From Fidelibacterota bacterium (lineage in GTDB: Bacteria; Fidelibacterota; UBA8477; JABMPR01): a stretch of DNA of 64,000 nucleotides. The stretch covers positions 1 to 64,000 of the forward strand of contig JADHVL010000012.1 in assembly GCA_016784025.1 (NCBI GenBank), given 5' to 3'. The number at the start of each line of letters is the position of its first letter. Positions within the stretch are counted from its first letter, which is position 1. Of this stretch, positions 1 to 9,504 are shown piece by piece. Position numbers and translations under genes: made by a program. The notes under the pieces are model-generated. The model made no database searches and was not told the origin of the DNA. It was given only the letters and a program-made list of their open reading frames with translations.

Positions 1-111
1 CAAAAAACGCTTGCAGGGCGCAAGCGAATCAATCTCAAACAGCGACACCAGGAGGTGTCCGCAACATGATTAGGAAGCCAAGGAAGTCTCTCTTATTTTA
101 TTGTCCAAACT

Positions 112-1986
112 GTGCCAAATGTTCAAATGACTTACACCCAGCATGTTGGTTCTGCGCTTCACATTCAAGAATTTCAGGACCAGTCCGAAGTGTTGATGGT
201 ATCAAGTGATAATTTCACGGAATATCCTTACTTGTCAACCCTCGAAAGAAAGCAAAACCGCCTGGTATTGATCAGCGATTTCAGCTCCAGGGCGGGCGTC
301 TCAACATTCTTCCGAAATGTCCAGCCCCAGGGATTTTACGCAAACCAGTTATATGAAATCTTTGTGCGTTCACTCCAATGGGCACTGTATGGCCATATCG
401 ATACCCCCTTCCCAACACCACAGTTATCAAATGCAAACCTTACTGCTCTCATCAGACTTGATGCAGATGGTAGCCAAAAGTTAGCCGTGCAGAAAGATGC
501 GACTGACTATCTCGTTTCGGCTGCCCTGGAATCAGGTGTCCAAACTGTCTATGCTTATGTTGCTGATTGGGCGGCGAGAGCTGGCTGGGAAAACCTGGCT
601 CCACTTGCAAACAGGATGGAAGCGGTTGGCAATGAAATCGGGACCCACAGTAAAACCCATGGTGTCACAAGCAATCATGAATGGGAAAATGAGTTCAGTG
701 GGGCCCAACGTGACATTCAAGGCGGTTTGATGAAGTATGGCAGTGATGTGGGACCTATTGATTTCCTGATAAATCCGGGAAATACAATCCCAATGGAATA
801 TTATGGAGAGGTCGCCCAAAGATTTTCACTTTTTATGACTCACGGCGGAGGAGAACAGTTTGTACCACTCGGTTATGGGAACCTCTCGTGGTTCACTGGA
901 CAGTATAAAGATATGGCTGTTTTAGGTGATTCACCTTCTCCAGACTACCAATGGTTCTACGATGGAACTTGGAGCTACTCAACTGCCCAGATCACTGCCT
1001 ACGAAGAAACCATCTTCGATCATATGTTTAACACAGTAGGGCGCGGCGTGGTCTTTAACCAGATGTGGCATGATTACGGAATAACCGCTGACAGGGATGT
1101 TGAACCTCCCAGGACGCAGAGCATGCGGGAAAATGGGACACGTATTATCAACGATAGTAACGTAGCCATGTATGATGGGATTCGGTCCAAATTCGCTACC
1201 AGTGACATCTACTGTCCATCTCCTATGGACATGGTTAATAAACTACGTCTCATGGCCAACTGGAACTTTGAATGGTCTCAATCTGAGAATTCCGTCACTG
1301 TTGTTCTGGATCTATCAGATACAATAGGCAAAGAGTTAGCTGAATATACAGGTGGCATGGGGATCAATATTGAAAATACACATCAGTATATTCAGAGTGT
1401 AACAATCAACAATACTCCTCATTACGCTTATAAGGACCGATTGGTGATTCTGCCAAATCTTAAACCTGATAAAAATGTGATTGAACTGACCCTTGGAAAC
1501 ACCAGATCAAAGGTTCCACACTTGACCTATATTTCCAAAAGAATGCCATCAATTGATCGGGTTGGTACTGGACTGGAATTTAATACTCTGACAAAAAGCA
1601 AAGCCCGGTGTTCCCTTTTTGTCAATGAGCCAGGAATTCTCCTTAATGCTGATTATCAAGAGTGGAATCGCAAGGGAGACAGGATTGTCAATGCATTCGT
1701 CAGATCGGACAGGCTGATCACCCTTCACACATACGAGCAATCAGATTTTCAATTGAAATACTGCAATATGACCATCAATGATTTCCATCAGGATGAGGAG
1801 TCTGTTTCAATGAGTCTGGAGAAAAATGCAGGGTCAGATCATTTTCTAAGGTTTGTCGGTAGTAAATCGCCAGAAAAGGCCCAGTACGATGACCACCCAA
1901 TTCCAATAGAGAAGCAGGGCTCCACATATAGCATTCATTTACCCCAGGTGGGTTCATCAGGTACACTGGTCATCCATTATAAATAG
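112..1986 (+). CDS. Polysaccharide deacetylase-like protein (Pel-type/DUF2194-like), N-terminus missing or shifted
   Basis: Seen: a 624-residue open frame from a GTG. Residues 1-100 look like the tail of a Rossmann or glutamine-amidotransferase-like domain. A NodB-like deacetylase core follows, with RLDADG (115-120) and GTHSKTH (177-183); D117/D119 and H179/H183 fit the metal-binding Asp and HxxxH motif. The rest is mostly beta-rich. Known: this order (Rossmann-like, then deacetylase) occurs in PelA and DUF2194-type proteins, which act on extracellular polymers. Inferred: deacetylation of a secreted polysaccharide. Odd: there is no signal peptide and no ribosome binding site at a sensible distance from the GTG. 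An in-frame TGA lies at 67-69, with family-like sequence continuing directly after it. The gene therefore either begins outside the window and is frameshifted or interrupted, or its N-terminal half is lost. The neighbouring glycosidase and CotH genes support a polysaccharide role. Confidence 0.6.
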   Translation: MPNVQMTYTQHVGSALHIQEFQDQSEVLMVSSDNFTEYPYLSTLERKQNRLVLISDFSSRAGVSTFFRNVQPQGFYANQLYEIFVRSLQWALYGHIDTPFPTPQLSNANLTALIRLDADGSQKLAVQKDATDYLVSAALESGVQTVYAYVADWAARAGWENLAPLANRMEAVGNEIGTHSKTHGVTSNHEWENEFSGAQRDIQGGLMKYGSDVGPIDFLINPGNTIPMEYYGEVAQRFSLFMTHGGGEQFVPLGYGNLSWFTGQYKDMAVLGDSPSPDYQWFYDGTWSYSTAQITAYEETIFDHMFNTVGRGVVFNQMWHDYGITADRDVEPPRTQSMRENGTRIINDSNVAMYDGIRSKFATSDIYCPSPMDMVNKLRLMANWNFEWSQSENSVTVVLDLSDTIGKELAEYTGGMGINIENTHQYIQSVTINNTPHYAYKDRLVILPNLKPDKNVIELTLGNTRSKVPHLTYISKRMPSIDRVGTGLEFNTLTKSKARCSLFVNEPGILLNADYQEWNRKGDRIVNAFVRSDRLITLHTYEQSDFQLKYCNMTINDFHQDEESVSMSLEKNAGSDHFLRFVGSKSPEKAQYDDHPIPIEKQGSTYSIHLPQVGSSGTLVIHYK

Positions 1987-2000
1987 AAAGTTCCAGATCA

Positions 2001-4952
2001 TTGACTAGAATACCCATATTTGCTCAATCCCTGTTGGTTTGTGCACTGCTATTATCCTTTTCTGTGGCACAAACTGTGAGGATCAATGAGGTTGTATCAT
2101 CAAACTCTCAATCCTTATTGGATGAATATGGGGAGTCCCCTGACTGGATAGAGCTTTATAATCCTGGTGAGGAATCCCTGGACTTGACTGGATTCGGACT
2201 TTCTGATGATCCCGACAACCCTCTCAGGTGGATCTTTCCTGCTACATCTATTGACGCAGAGGGCTATCTGGTGATTTTCGCTTCAGGTACATCAAGTGAT
2301 TATATTCATACCAACTTCAGCATCAGTAGCAGCGGGGAAATTCTCTTCCTCAGTGACACCTTGGGTCTTGTCGTTGATGAGATCGCCATTCCAGCTCTCC
2401 CCCAGGATGTTTCCTACGGACGGAAGATCACCGATTCAGCGACATGGGCCTTCTATTTGGAAACAACTCCTTTATCACCAAACAATACGCCGGCATTTGA
2501 AACGCCTACGCCACAAGTAGTTGTATTTTCTCAACCAGGTGGGCTCTACTGGGGACAAATAAGCCTGAATCTTGAATCCTATTTCCCTGGGGATACGATT
2601 TACTATTCACTGGATGGTTCAGTCCCTGACCAAACATCGCAGATTTTCTCAAGTATACTGGAAATTCATGAAACCACTGTCGTTCGGACACGCATCAAGT
2701 CTCAAGGAGTTTTAGCTACAGAAAGTTATACGAGTACATACATCATCGATAAGGACACAGATCTACCCATCATGGCAATCGCAGCAGAACCTGCAGACTT
2801 GTGGGATGGAGGAACGGGAATCTATGTCAATTACGAGAGCAATCGGGAGATTCCCATCCATGTAGAGTTTTTCGAACCAGGTGGAATGCGAGGTTTCTCG
2901 CAGGATGCAGGTATGAAAATGTTCGGTGGTTGGAGTCGACATTTCCCACAAAAATCTTTTGCACTTTTTGCCCGTTCTATCTACGGACCAGGGGAATTCA
3001 ACTATGAAATATTTCCCGATCTACCTTTTGAATCGTATGAGGCATTTGTTCTCCGAAACTCCGGCGGCGATTTTGATGTATCCCATGTACGTGATGCTCT
3101 TATGCAAACTCTGGTAAGGAGTGTTGATGTGGATGGTCAGGCCTATCGTCCAACGGTGATCTATCTGAATGGTGAATACTGGGGCATCTTAAATATCCGC
3201 GAAAAACTCAATGAGCACTATATCGAAGCCCACCACGGGGTTCTTGAGAGCGATCTTGATATGTTGGAAAATAACTGGAGTACTATCCACGGCGATCGGG
3301 ATCACTTTAATAATTATCTAGACTATTTAGACACCCATGACATGACATTAACTGAGTCCTATGATCATGTTAAAGAACAAATCGACCTCGATGAATATTT
3401 GAATTATATGACGACCGAAATTTTCTTTGCCAATGTTGATTGGCCAGGATGGAATCTCAAATACTGGCGTCCACGATTTTCCGACGGCAAATGGCGTTGG
3501 ATATTGTACGATCTAGACGATGGCTTTGGACTTGGTAGGCCTGAAAATTATGGTTCTCCCAACATGATAGATTTCGCTACTACCATATCTGGTGATGGTT
3601 GGCCAAATCCGCCCTGGTCAACCTTCGTATTCAGAACATTGCTTGAGAACCAACAGTTTGTGGCTGATTTTATAAACAGATATGCCGACCACATGAATAG
3701 CATATGGCAATCCGATCTTGTGGTAAGGACCATTGACAATCTTCAAGAAGAGATTGCTGAGGAAATGATCCCCCACCTGGATCGCTGGGATCTATCACAC
3801 GACGATTGGATCTGGGAGATGAACAGAATGCGAAATTTTGCCAATGAGAGACCCCCAGAAGCATTAAGTGTTATTACCAGCGAACTTATTGCTGGTGAAC
3901 ATCTTGAGCTGAATCTGACCATCGGACCCTCTGGTGCAGGGAAGATTAGAATAAATAATAATCTTGATGTCTGGTCTCCTCAATGGTCTGGGACGTATTT
4001 CATGGATGTGCCCATTACTGTAGAAGCAGCCCCCAATCCCGGATATGCTTTTGTTGGCTGGCAGTTGGCCAATAGTACCCTAACTGAGCCTCTGTTGGAG
4101 CTTTTTTTTCAGGGTGATACGACCTTGAATGCAATATTTGAATTAGCTGGACCTGTTGCCAGCCCCATTGTAATTAATGAGATCAACTATCACTCTGCTC
4201 CAGAATTTGATCCTGGAGACTGGATTGAGTTGTACAATTGGAGCCATGAACCAATTGATCTATCGGGATGGATTTTCTCAGACACTAATGCGGACCATCA
4301 ATTGGTTCTACCTGAGGGTACCTCCATTGCCGCCGAAGACTTCCTCGTGTTATGCCAGGATAGAAGTCAATTTCTGCTCCGTTTTCCTGATGCCCCTACC
4401 CTGGCGGAATCATTCGAATTCGGGCTCAATAATGGTGGAGAATCGTTACAGCTATTGAACGCTGCTGGAAATATTGTTGATTCTCTGACCTACCTGGATA
4501 CTCGCCCATGGCCTTCAAGCCCTGATGGCCGCGGTGCCACCTTGATCCTTAGTGATCCGTATAGTGATAATGCGTTAGCTGAAAACTGGGCTTCCTCCTG
4601 GGATCACGGGTCTCCTGGATTGTCCAATGAGATTATTTCCAGCATAGAGTCGTCTCCTCTCATGATCCTTCCCCAGGAATTCTTGCTATTACAAAACTAC
4701 CCAAACCCATTTAATCCATCAACTACCATTCAGTATCAGCTGCCTGTTTCGTCATTTGTGATGGTGAGAATCTATAATTTAATGGGAGAAGAAGTTGTCA
4801 CTTTAGTGAACCAACATCAGGATGCAGGGTTTTATACCCTCAACTGGCAAGGTTATGATAGTGATAACAATAAGCTTGAATCAGGGCTGTACCTTTACAG
4901 TTTGACTGTAGCTGACTATTCCATAAGCCGCAAAATGTTGTTGATAAAATAA
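2001..4952 (+). CDS. Secreted CotH kinase family protein with lamin-tail domains and a type IX sorting domain
   Basis: 983 residues from a TTG start. The signal peptide is residues 1-23 (cut near VAQ). Domains in order: lamin-tail/LTD domain (about 25-145, INEVVSSN...DWIELYNP), a chitobiase C-terminal-like beta domain (170-245, YYSLDGSVPD), a CotH kinase-like fold (about 255-620) with NIREKLNEHYI and the acidic YDLDDGFG (D504, D506, D507), a second LTD (about 722-850, INEINYHS...DWIELYN), and an 88-residue C-terminal sorting domain beginning LLQNYPNPFNPST at 896. Known: CotH proteins are atypical protein kinases of spore coats and bacterial surfaces, and NYPNPFNP domains direct export and anchoring in FCB bacteria. 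Inferred: a cell-surface protein working with the adjacent polysaccharide enzymes; CotH genes recur in Pel-like loci. It starts 14 bp after the deacetylase gene, so the two are probably co-transcribed. TTG is the only start that keeps the whole signal peptide. Confidence 0.85.
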   Translation: MTRIPIFAQSLLVCALLLSFSVAQTVRINEVVSSNSQSLLDEYGESPDWIELYNPGEESLDLTGFGLSDDPDNPLRWIFPATSIDAEGYLVIFASGTSSDYIHTNFSISSSGEILFLSDTLGLVVDEIAIPALPQDVSYGRKITDSATWAFYLETTPLSPNNTPAFETPTPQVVVFSQPGGLYWGQISLNLESYFPGDTIYYSLDGSVPDQTSQIFSSILEIHETTVVRTRIKSQGVLATESYTSTYIIDKDTDLPIMAIAAEPADLWDGGTGIYVNYESNREIPIHVEFFEPGGMRGFSQDAGMKMFGGWSRHFPQKSFALFARSIYGPGEFNYEIFPDLPFESYEAFVLRNSGGDFDVSHVRDALMQTLVRSVDVDGQAYRPTVIYLNGEYWGILNIREKLNEHYIEAHHGVLESDLDMLENNWSTIHGDRDHFNNYLDYLDTHDMTLTESYDHVKEQIDLDEYLNYMTTEIFFANVDWPGWNLKYWRPRFSDGKWRWILYDLDDGFGLGRPENYGSPNMIDFATTISGDGWPNPPWSTFVFRTLLENQQFVADFINRYADHMNSIWQSDLVVRTIDNLQEEIAEEMIPHLDRWDLSHDDWIWEMNRMRNFANERPPEALSVITSELIAGEHLELNLTIGPSGAGKIRINNNLDVWSPQWSGTYFMDVPITVEAAPNPGYAFVGWQLANSTLTEPLLELFFQGDTTLNAIFELAGPVASPIVINEINYHSAPEFDPGDWIELYNWSHEPIDLSGWIFSDTNADHQLVLPEGTSIAAEDFLVLCQDRSQFLLRFPDAPTLAESFEFGLNNGGESLQLLNAAGNIVDSLTYLDTRPWPSSPDGRGATLILSDPYSDNALAENWASSWDHGSPGLSNEIISSIESSPLMILPQEFLLLQNYPNPFNPSTTIQYQLPVSSFVMVRIYNLMGEEVVTLVNQHQDAGFYTLNWQGYDSDNNKLESGLYLYSLTVADYSISRKMLLIK

Positions 4953-4954
4953 AG

Positions 4955-5195
4955 CTATTCGCTCTTTGAAAATTCTAAGTCTTCAAAACTGAAGATAACT
5001 TGGAGAAAGGACCAGGAATAGTCCTGTCCAGCAGAGTTGACAATAATGATTTGACCTGCCTTAACACGCCCGGCTGCTTATTTCCGCAACTGAATCTTCC
5101 AATAACGTTGTTTCTTCAGGTGCCAGTCCAAGCTGACGCATACATTTGAGGTACATATGGAGTTCTCCACAGCGAGGTTTATGAGATTGCAGCAT
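4955..5195 (-). pseudogene. Decayed HAD-superfamily phosphatase remnant
   Basis: Reading the minus strand from an ATG at 5195 gives 44 codons with a clear HAD C-terminal signature: HKPRC (motif III Lys), then RQLGLAPEETTLLEDSVAEI (motif IV Glu-Asp), ending at a TAA at 5061. The match continues in another frame through that stop: AGRVKAGQIIIVNSAGQDYS and a final SFEDLEFSKSE, with TAG at 4957-4955. This mirrors the usual ending of beta-phosphoglucomutase or phosphoglycolate phosphatase-like proteins (EDS.aGi.aA.aAGm.vI.vpN...SFeDL). The part before 5195 is only faintly HAD-like and full of stops, and the catalytic DxD motif is absent. It is therefore a dead, frameshifted gene wedged head-to-head against the polysaccharide genes. 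It probably marks a past insertion or rearrangement. Confidence 0.7.
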
Positions 5196-5394
5196 TATCA
5201 ATCAATTGGAGATTTAGCGCAAAGAAGAAGATTCGGATCCTGATCACGTCTATGGGGAATAGCAAACTTACTGCAGAGCCTGAACGATCTTTAGCATAGA
5301 CTGAGGTCCCAGAACAAAGAATATTTTAGAGTAAAAGTACTACAAGTGAAAATTTTATTTTGACCAATTATTACTAAAACCTGGAGGACAAGTT
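5196..5394. other. Non-coding stretch upstream of the lipoprotein pair
   Basis: This is the rest of the 442-bp gap after the CotH gene. The proximal part may be further decayed HAD sequence on the minus strand (no open frame). The distal part, from about 5320, is AT-rich and should hold the promoter of the downstream lipoprotein genes, but no convincing -35/-10 pair is visible. A GGAGG ribosome binding site at 5383-5387 serves the GTG at 5395. Confidence 0.5.
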
Positions 5395-7596
5395 GTGAAA
5401 ATAATAACTAGAATAAGCAAAGTGAGGTCAATCATAAGTTTTGTGGTGATCGGCTTCACGTTTGTGGCTTGTACCGGCCTGGCTCCAGGAAACGCCAGGG
5501 ATACAAACGAGCCCAGGCTCGTGCTGCAGTCACTTGACTATACAGAAAATCCTGTTGATATACCAAATCCTGATCGGGGCTTCGAACGCGGCAATGACGA
5601 TGCTGCCGGTCTGGGAGCCTTTGTCCCTGATAAACCTGGAGGTTCAAACTATTGGGGGCATATGACTATTCCGGCAAGCGCCAATACAATTTTAGGCCAA
5701 CCTTTTAAGATGGCCTACGAAATGACCCCACCCATGTATTTGGGTCAAGAAGGAGTCGGTCCTGAGTATTGCAATGTCCCTGTCGAACCACGCATTGTTC
5801 AGTTCTACCTAACCCTAAATGAATTTTCCTCAAATGCTTGGTGTGATAGTAAACCAGGTACTCCCGCTGAGCATACTCGAGTAGGAGTAGACGGTCCCAT
5901 AACATCCTATGGGCTTGATTTCTTAAGAGACCAACTAGAATTCATCAGGACCAACACCAACAGTGTTGCGCATATACGCGTTTGTTATGATCCAAAAGGC
6001 TGGAACCATTTTGTGTGGACTGAAGACAATCTAAATTATGAAGACGACGGCCCCGCTTCCGCCAAGGAAAGATACTATTATAAGGCAGACTACGAGAAAC
6101 CCGTAACGGATGAGAATCGAACTGCTCACATTGCAAAACCAGGCGCAGGCACATGGAGAGGATCTTCGCCAATATTTAGAATGTGTGATGTACCCGGGTT
6201 TACAGATATGACCTGGGTTGAGTATCATTATCATCAGCTTAAGCCAATTTTCCATGAATACTCAGATGTCATATGGGCATTTGATTCAGGCACCTTTGGT
6301 CCATGGGGCGAAACCCACTCGAATTATGAAGCTGAAGTTCCGGGACACTACGAAATCATTTTAAATTCATTATTGGAGGCGGTTCCCGATGGCAAACCTA
6401 TAATGACACACATTGGCGGGTTCCTGGATTGGTATAACCGCACATACAATACTACCTATAGCTTCGGCACGCTGGATAGCTTCCCCACCCCAGTACGTGG
6501 TACGCTAGAGGCTCGATTTGGCATGTTCGATGATTCAAATGGCTTTTCAGTAGACGAATATTCTTATGGTGATGGTGGCTCGTTGACCGAAGGGTATAGA
6601 ATGCTGGCCTATGATCCAATTCTGCCGGGATATAATCCCAAGGGAGTGGATCCTTCACTAACGAGGCCTGGAGTTTCATCAAATATTGGATACAACGATT
6701 CTGGAACCAACAGGCTGACAGTCAGCCCGGAAGCGTTAACTGATGCGCGGTGGCGTGGAGCCCATTTCATTGATTGGGATCGTACCAAGGTTATGAACTT
6801 CCTCGGAAAGATGTCGGTCTATGGTGGTGAACAAATCGGTGTAGAGCCTGAATCCGGCACCAACGGAGGCTATGTGCCCGTTGGCAAACGAAAAGACAAC
6901 CCTCTCAACGAAGTTATTTATCGCATCCCTTCCATGTTCTATGAGCACAGCATTTCCAACTGGACTTATATGTGTATCCAGCAGGGTCCTGGAAGATTTA
7001 AGTCCAGGGCAGATTATCCCTATACACAAGAAAGCATTGATGTTGAGATAACCTACCCGTGGAATGGTCAAACAGTACAGGTACTCTATGATCCAGTATA
7101 TGAAGGCCAGAGCGCCTTGGCCTATTACCGCGACAGAATGGGCTACCGATTGGTGCTGCGTGAAGCGAAGGCAAGTGAAGTGGTCAAAAAGAACGGTACC
7201 CTAAGGTTCGAAGGAAAGATCCAAAACGTCGGTTGGGGTTATCTTTTTAACAAAAAATCCGTGAAGGTAATTCTGAAATCCAAATCTAATGAATTTGTAT
7301 CTAATGCAGCGCTTACGAACATTGATCCCTATAATTGGCAGCCAGCTGAGGTAGGTCCCAATGGTGAAATGCCGGACTCCAGGGCAACCAACACCAATGC
7401 ATGGCGTGAATTGAACTTCTCAATCAATCTTGATGAGTTTGGTGAACTGCCATCCGGTGAATATGACATTTACCTAAAGATAAATGATCCTAAAGAGACC
7501 AGTGCCAATAAGCGTAGTATACAGTTTGCTAATTACGATATTTGGAATGCCTCCCTTGGTGCAAATTTGATTGGCTCTACGACAGTTGTGCTATAG
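5395..7596 (+). CDS. Lipoprotein with DUF4874/DUF4832-like domains (paralog 1)
   Basis: 733 residues. The GTG start follows GGAGG by 7 nt. A type II signal peptide with lipobox FVAC near residue 26 predicts a lipid-anchored envelope protein. After a short linker comes ENPVDIPNPDRGF, the hallmark N-terminal motif of DUF4874-type proteins. A middle alpha/beta region follows with WVEYHYHQLKPIF and GPWGETHSNYE, then a C-terminal domain of DUF4832 type (GYRLVLREAK...LRFEGKIQNVGWG). The fold resembles a glycosidase-like TIM barrel followed by a beta domain; that is inference. Known: these two DUFs occur together in secreted proteins of polysaccharide loci, and the biochemical role is not established. 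The next gene is a shorter paralog 33 bp downstream with the same lipobox style and a nearly identical tail (GANLIGSTTV), so the pair arose by tandem duplication. Confidence 0.75.
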   Translation: MKIITRISKVRSIISFVVIGFTFVACTGLAPGNARDTNEPRLVLQSLDYTENPVDIPNPDRGFERGNDDAAGLGAFVPDKPGGSNYWGHMTIPASANTILGQPFKMAYEMTPPMYLGQEGVGPEYCNVPVEPRIVQFYLTLNEFSSNAWCDSKPGTPAEHTRVGVDGPITSYGLDFLRDQLEFIRTNTNSVAHIRVCYDPKGWNHFVWTEDNLNYEDDGPASAKERYYYKADYEKPVTDENRTAHIAKPGAGTWRGSSPIFRMCDVPGFTDMTWVEYHYHQLKPIFHEYSDVIWAFDSGTFGPWGETHSNYEAEVPGHYEIILNSLLEAVPDGKPIMTHIGGFLDWYNRTYNTTYSFGTLDSFPTPVRGTLEARFGMFDDSNGFSVDEYSYGDGGSLTEGYRMLAYDPILPGYNPKGVDPSLTRPGVSSNIGYNDSGTNRLTVSPEALTDARWRGAHFIDWDRTKVMNFLGKMSVYGGEQIGVEPESGTNGGYVPVGKRKDNPLNEVIYRIPSMFYEHSISNWTYMCIQQGPGRFKSRADYPYTQESIDVEITYPWNGQTVQVLYDPVYEGQSALAYYRDRMGYRLVLREAKASEVVKKNGTLRFEGKIQNVGWGYLFNKKSVKVILKSKSNEFVSNAALTNIDPYNWQPAEVGPNGEMPDSRATNTNAWRELNFSINLDEFGELPSGEYDIYLKINDPKETSANKRSIQFANYDIWNASLGANLIGSTTVVL

Positions 7597-7629
7597 TACT
7601 TAAATTCGTGAAAAGCTGGAGATTAAGGT

Positions 7630-9453
7630 ATGAAAAAAGTTTTTGGAATGAATAAAACCCTGTTAATCGTTGTCCTTATGTTGACAAGCTTGGTATATGT
7701 CGCCTGTTCGGCAACAGCTCCGGAAAGCGGGATGGAATTAGGTGATGTTGTTGATAATGAAAAAGTTCCGCTCGTGTTACAAGCTCTTGATTATACTGAG
7801 AATCCTGTTGATATTCCAAATCCAGACAGAGGTTTTTACAGACCACAAAGTTACGTGATTCCAGTGGAAATCGAATCCGTGCCAAATCTCCCTGATTTAT
7901 CGGCTACCATAACAGGTACCTCGGTTTCTGTTGAATCACGCATCGTATATATGGAATTCGACTTGAGAAATTTTTCGTCTAACGCCCCCCTCAATGGAAG
8001 GCCCATTGGAGCCTGGAGTGCAGATGATGCAATTCCCCCAGAATATGGAACAACTCAAGCTTTAACACCCGCCGCACTTGATTATGTAAGGGCAGCAATT
8101 CAAAGCGTACAAGGGAGTGAAGCCGTTGCCATTGTGAAGTTTAGCTATGACGGGAGAGGCCGCACCTACGTTCACAGAGGAAGTTTTGACCAGGGCATTC
8201 ATGATTGCGAACCGGGGGCACCAGAAGGGCGGGTTTGGTATGAAACCGGAGTTCGTAACGAATCTGATCTGTGTGAAATTCCTGGTCATGAGGATAAAAA
8301 CTGGGTACAATATCATCTCTGGCAGCTTGGGAATGTCTTCAGTGAATTCGAAGCGTGTATGATGGTTGTTAAGGCGGGAATCTTTGGTCCATGGGGTGAA
8401 ATGCATTCTTCATCATACGCCAGAACCAGAGAAGGATACCACTGGCTCTTGAAAGCGTTACTGGGCTATGTTCCAGAATCACGTTCAATCCTGGTACATG
8501 CAGGTGGAGTTATGGCATGGCATAATGTTGAGCATGAAACTGATTATAGCTTTTCTAATTTAATGCCAGCCCCGGCGCGAGGAACAGACCAGCAACGTTT
8601 CGGTATGTTCAACGATAGTTATTCGGCAGGATCCAGCAGTGATTTTTACAATGACAATGGTTCGCTTTCTGAGGGTTATCCATTTATTGGCACTGGGGAT
8701 CAAGATGATTTTGATCGTAACGCTGCCTTAACCTGGATGAGAAATCAAAACAACTTCTATGGTGGTGAATCGGTGAGACTCGGTTCTGACGATAATATCT
8801 ACCCCAGATTTCCAAACGTTGTTTATGAAGCTGCTTATGCCCAAACTACCCATTTGAATACGAGTTGGAACCGAGGCACCTATAAACTTTGGGGTGATTT
8901 TGTCTATAATGAAGAGAATGTCACTGCACCCTTCACGCCTCCACACGATGGTGTGACCCGAACTGCCATATTTGACCCGGTTTATGACGGTCGAAGCGGA
9001 ATGGAATATATGCGAGATAGGCTGGGCTACCGCTTAGTGTTGCGCGAAGCGAAGATAAGTAAATGGGTGAAGCAGACAGGTGCTCTTAGGTTTGAGGGGA
9101 AGATTCAGAACGTCGGTTTTGGAAATATCGTAAACAGAAAAAACGTTTCAGTCATTCTGAAAGCCAAAGATGGTTCTATTACATACACTGCACCCACAAG
9201 CCTCGATGCGAGGGACTGGCGTCCTCACTTGGACAGCCGGGCAGATAATACCTCTGCATGGCGCGAATTAAACTTCTCAATTAATATGGAAGTATTTGGT
9301 GAAGTACCGCGAGGTGTCTATGACATTTACATGAAAGTCAATGATCCAAATGAAACCAGTACCAACAAGCGTTCTATACAGTTCGCCAATCATGATGTTT
9401 GGAATGCTTCCCTTGGTGCAAACTTAATTGGCTCGACCACAGTTTCCCCATAA
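7630..9453 (+). CDS. Lipoprotein with DUF4874/DUF4832-like domains (paralog 2)
   Basis: 607 residues from ATG, with a GGAG ribosome binding site 9 nt upstream. Lipobox YVAC sits near residue 26. It shares with the preceding gene the motifs ENPVDIPNPDRGF, GPWGEMHS, RLGYRLVLREAK, LRFEGKIQNVGFG and the tail NASLGANLIGSTTV, so it is a true tandem paralog. It is about 125 residues shorter: segments between the N-terminal motif and the GPWGE region and before the C-terminal beta domain are absent. This suggests divergent substrate or partner binding after duplication. It is followed after 51 bp by the GH114-like gene on the same strand. The likely site of action is the outer face of the envelope on the same extracellular polymer. 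Function is unknown beyond this context. Confidence 0.75.
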   Translation: MKKVFGMNKTLLIVVLMLTSLVYVACSATAPESGMELGDVVDNEKVPLVLQALDYTENPVDIPNPDRGFYRPQSYVIPVEIESVPNLPDLSATITGTSVSVESRIVYMEFDLRNFSSNAPLNGRPIGAWSADDAIPPEYGTTQALTPAALDYVRAAIQSVQGSEAVAIVKFSYDGRGRTYVHRGSFDQGIHDCEPGAPEGRVWYETGVRNESDLCEIPGHEDKNWVQYHLWQLGNVFSEFEACMMVVKAGIFGPWGEMHSSSYARTREGYHWLLKALLGYVPESRSILVHAGGVMAWHNVEHETDYSFSNLMPAPARGTDQQRFGMFNDSYSAGSSSDFYNDNGSLSEGYPFIGTGDQDDFDRNAALTWMRNQNNFYGGESVRLGSDDNIYPRFPNVVYEAAYAQTTHLNTSWNRGTYKLWGDFVYNEENVTAPFTPPHDGVTRTAIFDPVYDGRSGMEYMRDRLGYRLVLREAKISKWVKQTGALRFEGKIQNVGFGNIVNRKNVSVILKAKDGSITYTAPTSLDARDWRPHLDSRADNTSAWRELNFSINMEVFGEVPRGVYDIYMKVNDPNETSTNKRSIQFANHDVWNASLGANLIGSTTVSP

Positions 9454-9504
9454 AGTCACATAGGCAAAGAGGTAGATTTATTATATGAAGTTGGAGAATA
9501 AGTT

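Noticed and set aside
3-212. Open frame in the third reading frame at the window start with Cys-rich CPNCAKCSNDLHPACW, resembling a zinc ribbon.
   Set aside because: It overlaps the deacetylase gene in another frame, has no ribosome binding site and no family-like continuation. The deacetylase frame carries the conserved motifs.
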